Source of the DNA: Microcaldota archaeon
GTDB lineage: Archaea > Micrarchaeota > Micrarchaeia > Micrarchaeales > Micrarchaeaceae
Assembly (NCBI GenBank): GCA_021829015.1
Contig: JAJZOJ010000006.1
Span: 1-56,129 of the forward strand
DNA length: 56,129 nt
Direction: 5' to 3'
Shown here: positions 26,291-34,428 of the stretch, piece by piece
Numbering within the stretch: the stretch's first letter is position 1
Layout of the letters: the number at the start of each line of letters is the position of its first letter
Notes under the pieces: generated by a model
Told to the model about the DNA's origin: nothing
Seen by the model: only the letters and a program-made list of their open reading frames with translations
The model's database searches: none
Position numbers and translations under genes: made by a program

Positions 26291-27808
26291 ATGACCCTGT
26301 TGAAGCTCCAGCACATAATGAGCAACGAGATAGCAAAGAGGGCCTTCATGTCTAGGCCCCCTGAGCCTCCGCCAGAGGTGCTCATGAGCGACCCGATGGA
26401 ATCGATATACATAGGCAACACCAAGGTTTTCAAGGTGCCGTTCTCGTGGTCGTTCCTGAACATAACCAATCCGCACATAGCGGTAGTGGGGATAACGGGT
26501 GCCGGAAAGAGCTACTTCGTCAAGACGCTGCTTGTCAGGGCCAACTACATATGGGGCACCAACGCGATAATAATAGACTTCGCCGGGGAGTACAAGGCAT
26601 GGGTGAGGCAGAGCGGGGGGATCGTGGTGTCCCTTGGCGCTGGTGACAGCATAAACCTCATGGACCTCGCAGGGATGAAGCCCCTTGACCGCACCAAGCA
26701 GATAATGACATCCCTGGAAATACTCACTGACATATCCCAGTTCCCTGAGCAGAGGAGGATAACGGAGGAGGCCCTGGAGCAGGCCTACGTGAACATGGGG
26801 TTCACCATGTCCGAGAATGCGCCCAAGGGCAAGGATACGCCCACTTTGAAGGAGGTGATAGCCCTGCTGCAGGAGAAGCTCCAGGAGGGCACATACGAGT
26901 TCCCCGCAGAGCTTGAGAACGCGGTGTACAGGCTGCGCCAGTTCGCCAGGGAGGGCGAGGACTTCTTCGCCAGGAAGAGCACAATAGATCTGGGGAAGCT
27001 ATCCCACTCCGGGCTCGTGGCTATAGACCTCGCATCCATGTCAGACGAGAAGTTCAGGGCCATGGCCGCGCTCTTCGTGCTGCAGACTCTCAAGGAGATA
27101 ATGAGGAGCGAGAGCTGGAGCGACACCAAGGGGGTGAAGGCGCTCGTGGTCCTTGACGAGGCATGGAAGGTCGCAAGCGACCCGAAGAGCGATGCGGTGA
27201 TGATAGTCAGGGAGGGCAGGAAGTACCAGTTCGGGCTCATAGTCGCATCCCAGAACCCCACTGACATAAACGAGGCGATATTCTCTAACGTTGGCACTAC
27301 ATTCATACTCAGGATAAAGTTCGAGAAGTTCATGGACTTCATACAGGGCTCGCTGAACTTCTCGGATTTCATAAAGTCCGAGATATCGAGATTCGGGGTG
27401 GGCCAGGCTGCCGTCGACATGGCATTCCAGACCGCGATAAGGTTCCCAGAGGTATTCGTGCTGGACAAGATATTCGGGGAGGAGCCGCTGCACGTGTACG
27501 TGATAGACATGTCCGACGTCATAACCGAGGCCGAGGCGGTCTCCGGTTCGCTGCAGAGGGACTACCAGTTCGAGAGCGACGAGCTGAGGGGAAAGCTTGT
27601 GGAATACAACATAGGCACAGCGGCGGTCAATGCGATATTCGAGAGCATGGACGCGAACAACAGGTCGATAAAGCTGCTGGAATTCGTGAGATTGCTGAAG
27701 GATAGCGGCATCAGCGTCTCGAACACGGTCGCATTCCTGAAGAGCCTGGGGATAGACGACAGGCTTATAACGAAGACTATAGCAAGCGCGGGTGGCGGGA
27801 TTGGCTAG
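26291..27808 (+). CDS. VirB4/HerA-family ATPase of the secretion-like system
   Basis: The 505-aa P-loop ATPase has Walker A GITGAGKS (67-74), a FAGEYKAW strand typical of VirB4/HerA/TraC enzymes, Walker B ALVVLDEAW (D289-E290) and the sensor segment VASQNPTDI. It has no membrane helix and no long N-terminal domain, unlike ordinary VirB4; two separate VirB3-VirB4-N-like proteins lie just upstream. The C-terminal 60 residues (FVRLLKDSG then SLGIDDRLITKTI) form a helical module repeated in the next small protein. It should be the hexameric energy source for transfer or pilus assembly, like CedB. Confidence 0.85.
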   Translation: MTLLKLQHIMSNEIAKRAFMSRPPEPPPEVLMSDPMESIYIGNTKVFKVPFSWSFLNITNPHIAVVGITGAGKSYFVKTLLVRANYIWGTNAIIIDFAGEYKAWVRQSGGIVVSLGAGDSINLMDLAGMKPLDRTKQIMTSLEILTDISQFPEQRRITEEALEQAYVNMGFTMSENAPKGKDTPTLKEVIALLQEKLQEGTYEFPAELENAVYRLRQFAREGEDFFARKSTIDLGKLSHSGLVAIDLASMSDEKFRAMAALFVLQTLKEIMRSESWSDTKGVKALVVLDEAWKVASDPKSDAVMIVREGRKYQFGLIVASQNPTDINEAIFSNVGTTFILRIKFEKFMDFIQGSLNFSDFIKSEISRFGVGQAAVDMAFQTAIRFPEVFVLDKIFGEEPLHVYVIDMSDVITEAEAVSGSLQRDYQFESDELRGKLVEYNIGTAAVNAIFESMDANNRSIKLLEFVRLLKDSGISVSNTVAFLKSLGIDDRLITKTIASAGGGIG

Positions 27809-28112
27809 GCAGGACACTTTCGTGATAAGCAGGATAGAGCTCAGGCACGTGCTGAGCTCCCTAGGGGTGCCTGAGAGGGACATAGGGACGCTGCTCAGCA
27901 CCATGGAGAAGACCCACAGGCACACGAACGTCATAATCTTCACCAACCTTCTGGAGCGCATGGGCATAGACCGCGACAGGATAGACAACGTCTTCAGGCG
28001 CCTGGGAATAGACGACGTCACGATAAGCAACATATTCAGGATGGTGGACGAGAGCAGGATAAGCGCGGAGACGGGCAGGCTTTTCGACGTCTCACTTGAT
28101 TTCAAGAGCTGA
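27801..28112 (+). CDS. Small helical protein repeating the ATPase C-terminal module
   Basis: The 103-aa protein contains FTNLLERMG then RRLGIDDVTISNIF, which lines up with FVRLLKDSG then KSLGIDDRLITKTI at the end of the upstream ATPase. The first half adds LRHVLSSLGVPERDIGTLL, a third, weaker copy. I chose the TTG at 27801 because GGTG is 6 nt upstream; a GTG at 27792 is possible. Its start overlaps the ATPase stop by 8 bp. It may bind the ATPase or compete for its partner; that is inference. Confidence 0.6.
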   Translation: MARQDTFVISRIELRHVLSSLGVPERDIGTLLSTMEKTHRHTNVIIFTNLLERMGIDRDRIDNVFRRLGIDDVTISNIFRMVDESRISAETGRLFDVSLDFKS

Positions 28113-28116
28113 TGCG

Positions 28117-28533
28117 ATGGCAGGAAACATATGCATAATGTGCGAGAAGGACAAGGCAGGGCTAAAGATAAAGGACGATTCTACGCTCCGCACGCTGAAA
28201 TGGATAAAGTACGATCTTCTCAAGAGGCCCAGGAGGCATTCCAGCCCTGTCGTATGCAGGGAATGCTATTCCGCGTATTCGAAGAAGAGGAAATCCTTCG
28301 AGCGCAAGCAGGTAATATACACCATAATAGGGGTTATATTCGCGATCGCTCTGGTCGTCGCGACTGGGGGCAGGAAGCCCGGGGCATACGCATTCGGGGT
28401 GCTTGTCGTTCTCTTCATGCTGGGCCTTGCGCACCTTAACTACATGCCGGAGCTGGAGCTCCCGGCAGCGCCGCACGGCCATGGGCCGCTACGCCGCAGG
28501 GTCATGGGCGGCAGCGCCGCAAAGCGCCGTTGA
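28117..28533 (+). CDS. Zinc-ribbon, two-TM membrane protein
   Basis: The 138-aa protein has CIMC at the start and CREC about 40 residues later, a CxxC...CxxC zinc-ribbon pattern. Basic residues (KKRKSFERK) and two membrane helices (about 70-105) follow, then a Pro/Gly/Arg-rich cytoplasmic tail. The ATG at 28117 lies 4 bp after the preceding stop. Small metal-binding membrane proteins of this shape are common in DPANN; no function is recognised, but operon position suggests a part in the cluster. Confidence 0.6.
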   Translation: MAGNICIMCEKDKAGLKIKDDSTLRTLKWIKYDLLKRPRRHSSPVVCRECYSAYSKKRKSFERKQVIYTIIGVIFAIALVVATGGRKPGAYAFGVLVVLFMLGLAHLNYMPELELPAAPHGHGPLRRRVMGGSAAKRR

Positions 28534-28538
28534 TAAAG

Positions 28539-28549
28539 CTATAAAAACA
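28539..28549 (+). promoter_or_regulatory. TATA box before the coiled-coil/winged-helix gene
   Basis: GCTATAAAAAC is a good archaeal TATA box, with a predicted start near 28569 and a short leader containing GGAGTG before the TTG at 28597. Confidence 0.5.
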
Positions 28550-28596
28550 TGCACATCTCATATTCACTCAGGGGGCCGGGAGGCGGAGTGTTTTAG

Positions 28597-29325
28597 TTGG
28601 TTGAGGAAGTCGTTGCCATTGAGCCGAAAACTGACACGATAGAGGTAAAGGCAAAGGCATCGGGCAACATCGATGAGATGCAGAAAAGGCTCTCCAAACT
28701 GCAGCTTTTTTCCATAAGCAGGTACTCCTCCGGAATCAAACTCCTCAGGGTCGAGAGCAGGGACATGCAGAAGAGGCCATTCCTTTTCATGATAATAGAC
28801 CTCGGGCAGGACAGGCTTAGGGTTGACTACACAATAGCGCTGGACTCCAGCCCGAAGCTCAGGAGGCTGTCGGTGCTGAAGACGGCGATAGGCGTGCTAT
28901 CCCTTGTTTCGGACATATACGGCGTTGACTCGACTGAGATATTCCAGCACCTGGATTCCGCGATAGACGAGGTGCTCGGCTCGATAACACAGAGCTACAG
29001 CACCCTTTTCAACAACTACGATTCTATATTCAACGAGTACAAGGAGATGAAGCGGCTTAACATAGAGCTAGAATCCTCAAACAAGAACCTTACGGTTACC
29101 GCGATGCAGCTCAGCGACGAGAACAAGGAGCTCAAGTCGCACCTCAAGGACCTGGAGAAATATTCGGAAAGCTCCCTGATGGTGATGCTGCAGGACTGGA
29201 TAGAGTCACACGACGGCACGATAGACGTCAACGAGTTCTCCAAGAACTACAAGATGAGTCCGACGAGGACGGAGCAGGTGCTCAACCGAATGGTCAGCCT
29301 CGGGTACATAGAGCTCAGGGGATGA
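28597..29325 (+). CDS. Coiled-coil protein with C-terminal winged helix
   Basis: The 242-aa cytoplasmic protein has an alpha/beta N-terminal domain (about 1-115), a long heptad-rich helix (about 125-195, with EYKEMKRLNIELESS and SDENKELKSHLKDLEKY) and a winged-helix C-terminus (EFSKNYKMSPTRTEQVLNRM followed by GYIELRG). The TTG at 28597 follows GAGTG by 6 nt. It may be a DNA-binding or adaptor protein of the cluster; no family is recognised. The next two small genes follow without gaps. Confidence 0.6.
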   Translation: MVEEVVAIEPKTDTIEVKAKASGNIDEMQKRLSKLQLFSISRYSSGIKLLRVESRDMQKRPFLFMIIDLGQDRLRVDYTIALDSSPKLRRLSVLKTAIGVLSLVSDIYGVDSTEIFQHLDSAIDEVLGSITQSYSTLFNNYDSIFNEYKEMKRLNIELESSNKNLTVTAMQLSDENKELKSHLKDLEKYSESSLMVMLQDWIESHDGTIDVNEFSKNYKMSPTRTEQVLNRMVSLGYIELRG

Positions 29326-29326
29326 G

Positions 29327-29491
29327 ATGATATACCAGGTCAGGATAAACAAGCGCCTGAGCAACGTAAAGGTGTACACGATAAAGCAGAAGCTGGGCAA
29401 CAAGGAATCGTTCCTCACAAAGCTGTTCCTCAAGGTCATAAACAGGAACAAGGAGGCTCGGGAGGGCCCTGCGGCCCCCGGAGGGTTTTAG
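29327..29491 (+). CDS. Small basic protein (54 aa) in the secretion-like operon
   Basis: Between the coiled-coil gene and the 808-aa gene lies a 54-codon frame starting with ATG one base after the previous stop and ending 3 bp before the next start. It is lysine-rich (MIYQVRINKRLSN, then KVYTIKQKLG) and ends in a Gly/Pro-rich tail. Its fit in an otherwise gapless operon, and codon usage like its neighbours, support it. No function can be read from the sequence. Confidence 0.5.
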   Translation: MIYQVRINKRLSNVKVYTIKQKLGNKESFLTKLFLKVINRNKEAREGPAAPGGF

Positions 29492-29494
29492 GGC

Positions 29495-31921
29495 ATGGCC
29501 TCAGCTCGAGCGTCCGGGAGCGCGCCCTCAGGGACGCATCTATTCCATGGAAGGAAGATACTGGCAGTCGTGCTGGTCGTACTCATAGTGATCGCTGCGA
29601 TATTCGGGTACCTCTATGTAGAGGTGAACAGCATACTCAATGCAGCGGCGGCCCGCAGCCATTCATTCGTGCCAAAGCCCGCTGCCAGCGCCTACATAGT
29701 GTCGCAGGACGCGCTGTTCTACAACCGCACCAGCCAGTACTTCCCGTACGTTCTGGTCGGGTACGGCTCCAGGAACGCCACTGAGCTCTACATCAACGCG
29801 AGCATGTACAGGTACCAGCCCCCCGAAAGGATATTCGTGCTGAACATAAGCAACGAGTGCTACGAGTGCGGCAACACCATCGCTATAGAGAGCTCGATGT
29901 ACCTATGGCTGGAGAACTACCACATAATAAGCAGCCCGTCGGAAGTGGATACGGTCTCGCTGTCGCAGCTCGGCTCACTGCCTAACGACTCGCTGCTCGT
30001 TGTACTCAATGGCCTGCTCCCAAGCGAATTCTACAGCAATTACATTGGGAATACGACTGTAATGGACAGGCTGCTGAACAGGCATACCAGCATACTATAC
30101 GTGGGCCAGAACTTCTCCAGGGAGCTGCTGCCAGGGGGTTTCGTCACCCCAGTATCGACGAACGCCAGCTACCTTGACACGGTCCCATTCTCTGGCAGCA
30201 AGAAGCACAAGGGGGCCTATTACTTCAATTCCACGACATTCGCCTTCCTCGCGCCAAACGAAACGAACACCACGTACGCAGGCTACCTGACGTACATCAA
30301 CGCCCTAAACGGCTCCATAGCAGCATTCCCGAACGTCCCGGCATCCTGGAGGTCATCATCTGAAACCGGCCGCGACGTTGCAAGGGCCATACAGCAGCTC
30401 TTCTGGCTCCCAAGATATGCCAACGGCGAGAGGACCGTCAAAATAGCCCTGAACTCCTCCGGCTCAGTTGGTATAGCGATGAACTCGATATACTCTGCAT
30501 ACAACGCAACGCTGCCGATGGGAATGGATGCGAACGGATCGATAAGGGTCATGGTGTCCGCGAATGCGCTCTACTACCAAACACCGTCCAACAGCACATA
30601 CGCCTACGCATACGCTAAGCCCTCGCTGCACCTCAACGGGACCATGGGGCTTCCGGACATAGTGACGACCAACCAGACCATACCGATGAACTTCACGGTT
30701 TTCCTGAATCCTAACAAGCCGGTCAACCTGGTGCCGCACCTCTCCGTATACACGCTCAACATGACGCGCGTATTCACGACATCATTCGGTTCCGGCATAC
30801 CTAACGTATCAGGTAACTTCACCTTCCTATCGAACCAGAAGCTGAACATACCACCGGGCGCATACTACATAGTGAAGCTCTACGGATTCAACAACGAGGA
30901 ATACTCCGCAGGGCTGATCGGCATAGCCCCGTTGGAGATAAAGCTGCTTGCCTCGAACAACACCATCGGCAGGTTCAGGTTCTTTGTAACCTCGCAGGGC
31001 GCTCCGCTCAGCGGGGTCCCGTACTCGATGCAGCTGAACGGGGCGTACCTATCAAATGGTACGATAAATAGCGGCATAATAAACTACTCCCTCCCGGCAG
31101 GAACCCCCACAGTGCGCGGCAACCTGAACTTCACCCTTACGGTCGAAGGGGGAGAGTTCTACTACAGCAGCTCATACAACCCGCTGCCGTTCACGATAAA
31201 CCAGCAGTACATATACATAGCGGTAGTCGTCATAGCGATGCTTGCGATGATAGTGCTGGTAAGGGCGCCGAACAGGGACGATTTCTACATAGACGTGCCT
31301 AGCCTGCCCGAGGAGAAGAAGACGAAGATAAAGCTCAAGGCATCGGAGGTCGTCTCGGCATTCGACAAGCTCAACAGCACCTACAGGTGGAAGTACATGC
31401 CGCTCTCCAAGGCCGAGATAAGGTCAGCGATAGCGAACAACATAAGGTACAACAACGTCCCGGTAAGCCTGACGTACAGCAACATAGAGCGTATGCTCGA
31501 CCAGCTGATTGTCAGGAAGTACCTAATAAGCGCCGACGAGCTCTACGCCCCGGCGATATGGGGGACGGCTAGCGGGCACGACATAGAGTACCTCGCGACC
31601 TTCAAGAAGCTCAGGATATTCCTGGTGACGCACGCGTACGTTTTCACTGAGATGGACGGCAGCGACAGCTGCGACATAGTCGCCACAGGCCGCAGGGAAA
31701 GGGAATACATAGTGATATACTCTAGGACAAGCAAGTTCCTGGACGTGCCGGTATACGAAGGCTCCAGGACATACATAGCATTCCTGAATTCGTACATGCT
31801 TGAGGAGTTCAGGACCAACCTGTACAACTCATCATCGCCCGAGGCCGAGGAGCTGAAGCTGTACATGGCAGCGGATTACGTTAGGCTGCTCGATGCGGAC
31901 AGCCCGACCCTGCTCACCTGA
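29495..31921 (+). CDS. Large bitopic surface protein with cytoplasmic winged-helix-like domain
   Basis: The 808-aa protein has an N-terminal membrane helix (about 23-46), an outer domain of about 520 residues with many N-glycosylation sequons and an isolated CYEC pair, a second membrane helix (IYIAVVVIAMLAMIVLV, about 573-590) and a cytoplasmic region of about 215 residues. The cytoplasmic part contains PLSKAEIRSAIANNI and NIERMLDQLIVRKYLI, a likely winged helix. The fold of the outer domain is not recognised; its size and glycosylation suggest contact with the outside or with another cell. It is the last gene of the cluster and converges on top6B with 24 bp between. Confidence 0.65.
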   Translation: MASARASGSAPSGTHLFHGRKILAVVLVVLIVIAAIFGYLYVEVNSILNAAAARSHSFVPKPAASAYIVSQDALFYNRTSQYFPYVLVGYGSRNATELYINASMYRYQPPERIFVLNISNECYECGNTIAIESSMYLWLENYHIISSPSEVDTVSLSQLGSLPNDSLLVVLNGLLPSEFYSNYIGNTTVMDRLLNRHTSILYVGQNFSRELLPGGFVTPVSTNASYLDTVPFSGSKKHKGAYYFNSTTFAFLAPNETNTTYAGYLTYINALNGSIAAFPNVPASWRSSSETGRDVARAIQQLFWLPRYANGERTVKIALNSSGSVGIAMNSIYSAYNATLPMGMDANGSIRVMVSANALYYQTPSNSTYAYAYAKPSLHLNGTMGLPDIVTTNQTIPMNFTVFLNPNKPVNLVPHLSVYTLNMTRVFTTSFGSGIPNVSGNFTFLSNQKLNIPPGAYYIVKLYGFNNEEYSAGLIGIAPLEIKLLASNNTIGRFRFFVTSQGAPLSGVPYSMQLNGAYLSNGTINSGIINYSLPAGTPTVRGNLNFTLTVEGGEFYYSSSYNPLPFTINQQYIYIAVVVIAMLAMIVLVRAPNRDDFYIDVPSLPEEKKTKIKLKASEVVSAFDKLNSTYRWKYMPLSKAEIRSAIANNIRYNNVPVSLTYSNIERMLDQLIVRKYLISADELYAPAIWGTASGHDIEYLATFKKLRIFLVTHAYVFTEMDGSDSCDIVATGRREREYIVIYSRTSKFLDVPVYEGSRTYIAFLNSYMLEEFRTNLYNSSSPEAEELKLYMAADYVRLLDADSPTLLT

Positions 31922-31944
31922 TAGTCAGCCCGACAGCCGCTTTG

Positions 31945-33558
31945 CTACTTTGCTAAACTGGCGGCTTTCTCCCCTGCATCATCCGCGCTTTCCTGCTCCT
32001 CCTTCCCCTTGGCCTTTGGGAAGTGCTTTGCGACAAGCGCCTCTATCTCAACCTCCATTGCCTTCCTGTCCTTCCCGGTTATGTCGCTGAGGTCCTGCGC
32101 AAGCTGCTTCGTGTACCTCATTACCGTGTTGTACCTTCCGCTCTCCTCGCGCATGCGGACCTTGCCGCTGATGTACCTCTGGACGCCCCTTGCCGCTTCC
32201 ATGACAGCAAGCTTTATCTCCTCTATTATCTCGTCCTCCTGCGCTATGGATTCCTTCCCCACCCCCGAATAGGGTATGTGCGCCGAGGACACGTTGACTA
32301 GTATGCTCACCGGTTGGTTGTCCAGGTCTATGTTGTACCTTTTCCACTGCACGCCCTTTGCGGCAACGGTTATCGCGCATGAGCCGCTGTCGAAAAGCAG
32401 GGGTACCCTGTTTGCGAACCTTATTATCGTGCCTGCGCTGCCCTCGTCTGTCTTCTTCCCGGATGAGCCGCCGAATGCGACCGCGGCCTCGACGACGAAA
32501 GGTATCCCTCCCTTGAATACCGACGGCTTCCTCTCAACTACATGCATGAACTCCGGATCGAGTATGTTCCTCAAGGCTACCCTTATCTGCTCCTCGCCAA
32601 TCGGCTTTATCTGCGTCGCATCGGGTGATATCCACTTTATGCCCTTGAATGCCGCTATCAGCGCCTCCGCATCAGGCCATGTGAGCTGCCTTGGGTCCTT
32701 CTCGAAGTCGAGGTCCTTTGCGAGCTCCTTCAGCTCATTGACCTTGCCCTGCGTGACCCTGGAGAAGCTGTCGATCAGGAATGCGGATATCTTCCTGCTG
32801 TCGCTCAGGTGCGCGGCCTCAAGTAGGTCGTTTACCGCGAGTCCTAGCGGGTGGGGCTTCATGGGCTTCGGCCTCTCCGGCATCGTCTCGACAGCCCTTA
32901 TGAATACGCTCTCCTTGCCATCGGGATCCGTATACTTTATCTCGGCGTGAGGGTTGGCGAGCGCGGTCCTCTTCAGGTACTCGTATATGCTGTGCTCCCC
33001 TCCCTCGTACTTGACGTCGGCGAATTCCCCCTCGACGTGCAATCCCCTGAATTCTTCCGATATGTCAGTCATGTTGCTTACTACCGGCTTGTTGTGTATC
33101 GTGTCTATCGATATGTTGCAGGAGTAGGCCTTCCCGGATCCTGTGCAGGACTTGACGAATATCTGCTTTCCGGTGGTTACCTGCGAGAACAGGGTGCATC
33201 CAGCCGCTCCTATCCCCTGCTGTCCGCGCTGCTGCACGTACCTGTGGAACTTGGTCCCCGCGAGTATGGTGGCCAGCGCCTTCCCTACGTAGTTGCGGGG
33301 TATGCCCGGGCCGTTGTCCGATACCGCTACTTTGTACCTGTCGTCGGATATCTTGCTCACGGTCACGCTCACGCTAGGGAGTATGTTCGCCTCCTCAAGC
33401 GCATCGAGCGAGTTCGTAACCCATTCGTGGACTACTGTAACCAATGACCTTATCTTGCCCGAGTACCCGAGCATCTGCCTGTTCTTCTTGAAGAATTCAG
33501 CTATGGAGTGCTCCTTGAACTCCCTGAATATCTCCTCTGCCTTCCTAGTTTCAGCCAT
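31945..33558 (-). CDS. top6B: DNA topoisomerase VI subunit B
   Basis: The 537-aa protein has the GHKL ATPase domain (EWVTNSLDALEEANI, then VSDNGPGIPRNYVGKAL and RGQQGIGAAGCTLFSQV), the H2TH-like middle and the transducer domain (GSCAITVAAKGVQWK, DNQPVSILVNVSSAHIPY). Topoisomerase VI relaxes and decatenates DNA in archaea. The upstream KH-protein gene is a common archaeal neighbour, but the A subunit that usually follows is absent here, its place being taken by the convergent secretion-like cluster. GGTG precedes the ATG by 7 nt. Confidence 0.95.
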   Translation of the reverse strand: MAETRKAEEIFREFKEHSIAEFFKKNRQMLGYSGKIRSLVTVVHEWVTNSLDALEEANILPSVSVTVSKISDDRYKVAVSDNGPGIPRNYVGKALATILAGTKFHRYVQQRGQQGIGAAGCTLFSQVTTGKQIFVKSCTGSGKAYSCNISIDTIHNKPVVSNMTDISEEFRGLHVEGEFADVKYEGGEHSIYEYLKRTALANPHAEIKYTDPDGKESVFIRAVETMPERPKPMKPHPLGLAVNDLLEAAHLSDSRKISAFLIDSFSRVTQGKVNELKELAKDLDFEKDPRQLTWPDAEALIAAFKGIKWISPDATQIKPIGEEQIRVALRNILDPEFMHVVERKPSVFKGGIPFVVEAAVAFGGSSGKKTDEGSAGTIIRFANRVPLLFDSGSCAITVAAKGVQWKRYNIDLDNQPVSILVNVSSAHIPYSGVGKESIAQEDEIIEEIKLAVMEAARGVQRYISGKVRMREESGRYNTVMRYTKQLAQDLSDITGKDRKAMEVEIEALVAKHFPKAKGKEEQESADDAGEKAASLAK

Positions 33559-33572
33559 AACATTACACCAAA

Positions 33573-34088
33573 TCAGAGGCGTTTCCTTGCCTCCCTGTTC
33601 TTCCTGTGCGCCGCCTCCATCCTCGAGTAAGCGAGCCTGTGGGTCCCCCCCTCAACAAGCGTGCTCACCGCGGTCTCGGCCTCATTAATTCCTTCAATGG
33701 TTCCTATAAAGCTTACTGTGTCCCCGTATACGCTCATCTTCGCGGAGCTTACCTCCTCTATGTAGCGCTTGCTCCTCCCGTTCTCCCCTATTATCCTCGC
33801 CTTCAGCTGCTTCGTCCTCTTCTGGTTCCTGGCGCTCTGCTCTATGTCTATCGAGCTGAAGTAGTAGTCGTCGTTCGCGAGCAGGCATGCGGCGTCTATC
33901 TCGAAGCCCCTGCCTATCGCGTATACTATGTTGCGCGCTGTGTACTCCGCGAATGCATCGCCCTCTACCTCAACGCAGTCGTCAAGAAGCTTTATCTTGC
34001 ACCCGCAGAGCCTCTCTATCCTCGGCACCTGCGTCCTGCTGCCCCTGAGCTTCCTTATGCGTTCCTGCGGTATGTATACCTGCTGCAT
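33573..34088 (-). CDS. KH-domain RNA-binding protein (Dim2/Pno1-like)
   Basis: The 171-aa protein has two KH units. The first starts with QVYIPQERIRKLRGSR. The second carries the RNA-binding loop as IIGENGRSKRYIEEVS, in place of the usual GxxG. This is the archaeal Dim2/Pno1/Krr1 family, which helps small-subunit ribosome maturation. I chose ATG 34088 (MQQVYIP); an ATG at 34097 is in frame. It is 14 bp upstream of top6B, the usual archaeal pairing. Confidence 0.85.
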   Translation of the reverse strand: MQQVYIPQERIRKLRGSRTQVPRIERLCGCKIKLLDDCVEVEGDAFAEYTARNIVYAIGRGFEIDAACLLANDDYYFSSIDIEQSARNQKRTKQLKARIIGENGRSKRYIEEVSSAKMSVYGDTVSFIGTIEGINEAETAVSTLVEGGTHRLAYSRMEAAHRKNREARKRL

Positions 34089-34255
34089 GCTAATCATTCA
34101 CGGCCAGTAGTCTTTTCCTGAAAAACATTATTATACTTCCGTCTCCGCCGCGCCTCGATTCCCTTCCGCTAATGTGCAATCCTGCAAAGGTATTTAAGCC
34201 GCAATTGCCATCGATTCCTGCAATGCATGCATCACTGCATGCCCATGCGCATAGC

Positions 34256-34289
34256 GCGCAAATGCGCAATGCGTGCAAATGCGCAATGC
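34256..34289. repeat. Tandem 17-bp repeat in a divergent promoter region
   Basis: GYGCAAATGCGCAATGC occurs twice head-to-tail (34256-34272 and 34273-34289, one difference). Just before it lie GC/AT-alternating palindromes (TGCAATGCATGCA, GCATGCCCATGCGC). The stretch from 34098 to 34428 holds no gene: it contains the promoter of the KH gene, this repeat, a TATTTAAATACTTATT element (34329-34344) and several copies of CGTGAATG before the next start. It may be a regulatory or structured region. Confidence 0.5.
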
Positions 34290-34330
34290 GCCTTTACGCA
34301 TCTGCGTTTCCTTCCGCAAATAGCATACAT

Positions 34331-34340
34331 TTAAATACTT
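34331..34340 (+). promoter_or_regulatory. TATA box for the winged-helix gene
   Basis: TTTAAATACT precedes an AT-rich initiator; transcription would start near 34360. Between it and the ATG at 34429, CGTGATT (34359) and two copies of CGTGAATG (34381 and 34392) form a possible operator series. Confidence 0.4.
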
Positions 34341-34428
34341 ATTCTTCTACAATAAACTCGTGATTCATTCATGATTGTTCCGTGAATGTTTCGTGAATGC
34401 AGCATGTAAGTTTCATGGTTGGATTTTG

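Noticed and set aside
15998..31921. Conjugative plasmid or integrated conjugative element
   Set aside because: No relaxase, coupling ATPase with DNA-processing partners, integrase or flanking repeat is found, and core genes flank both sides.
32276..32950. 224-codon frame antisense to top6B
   Set aside because: top6B has all family motifs; the antisense product has no recognisable domain.
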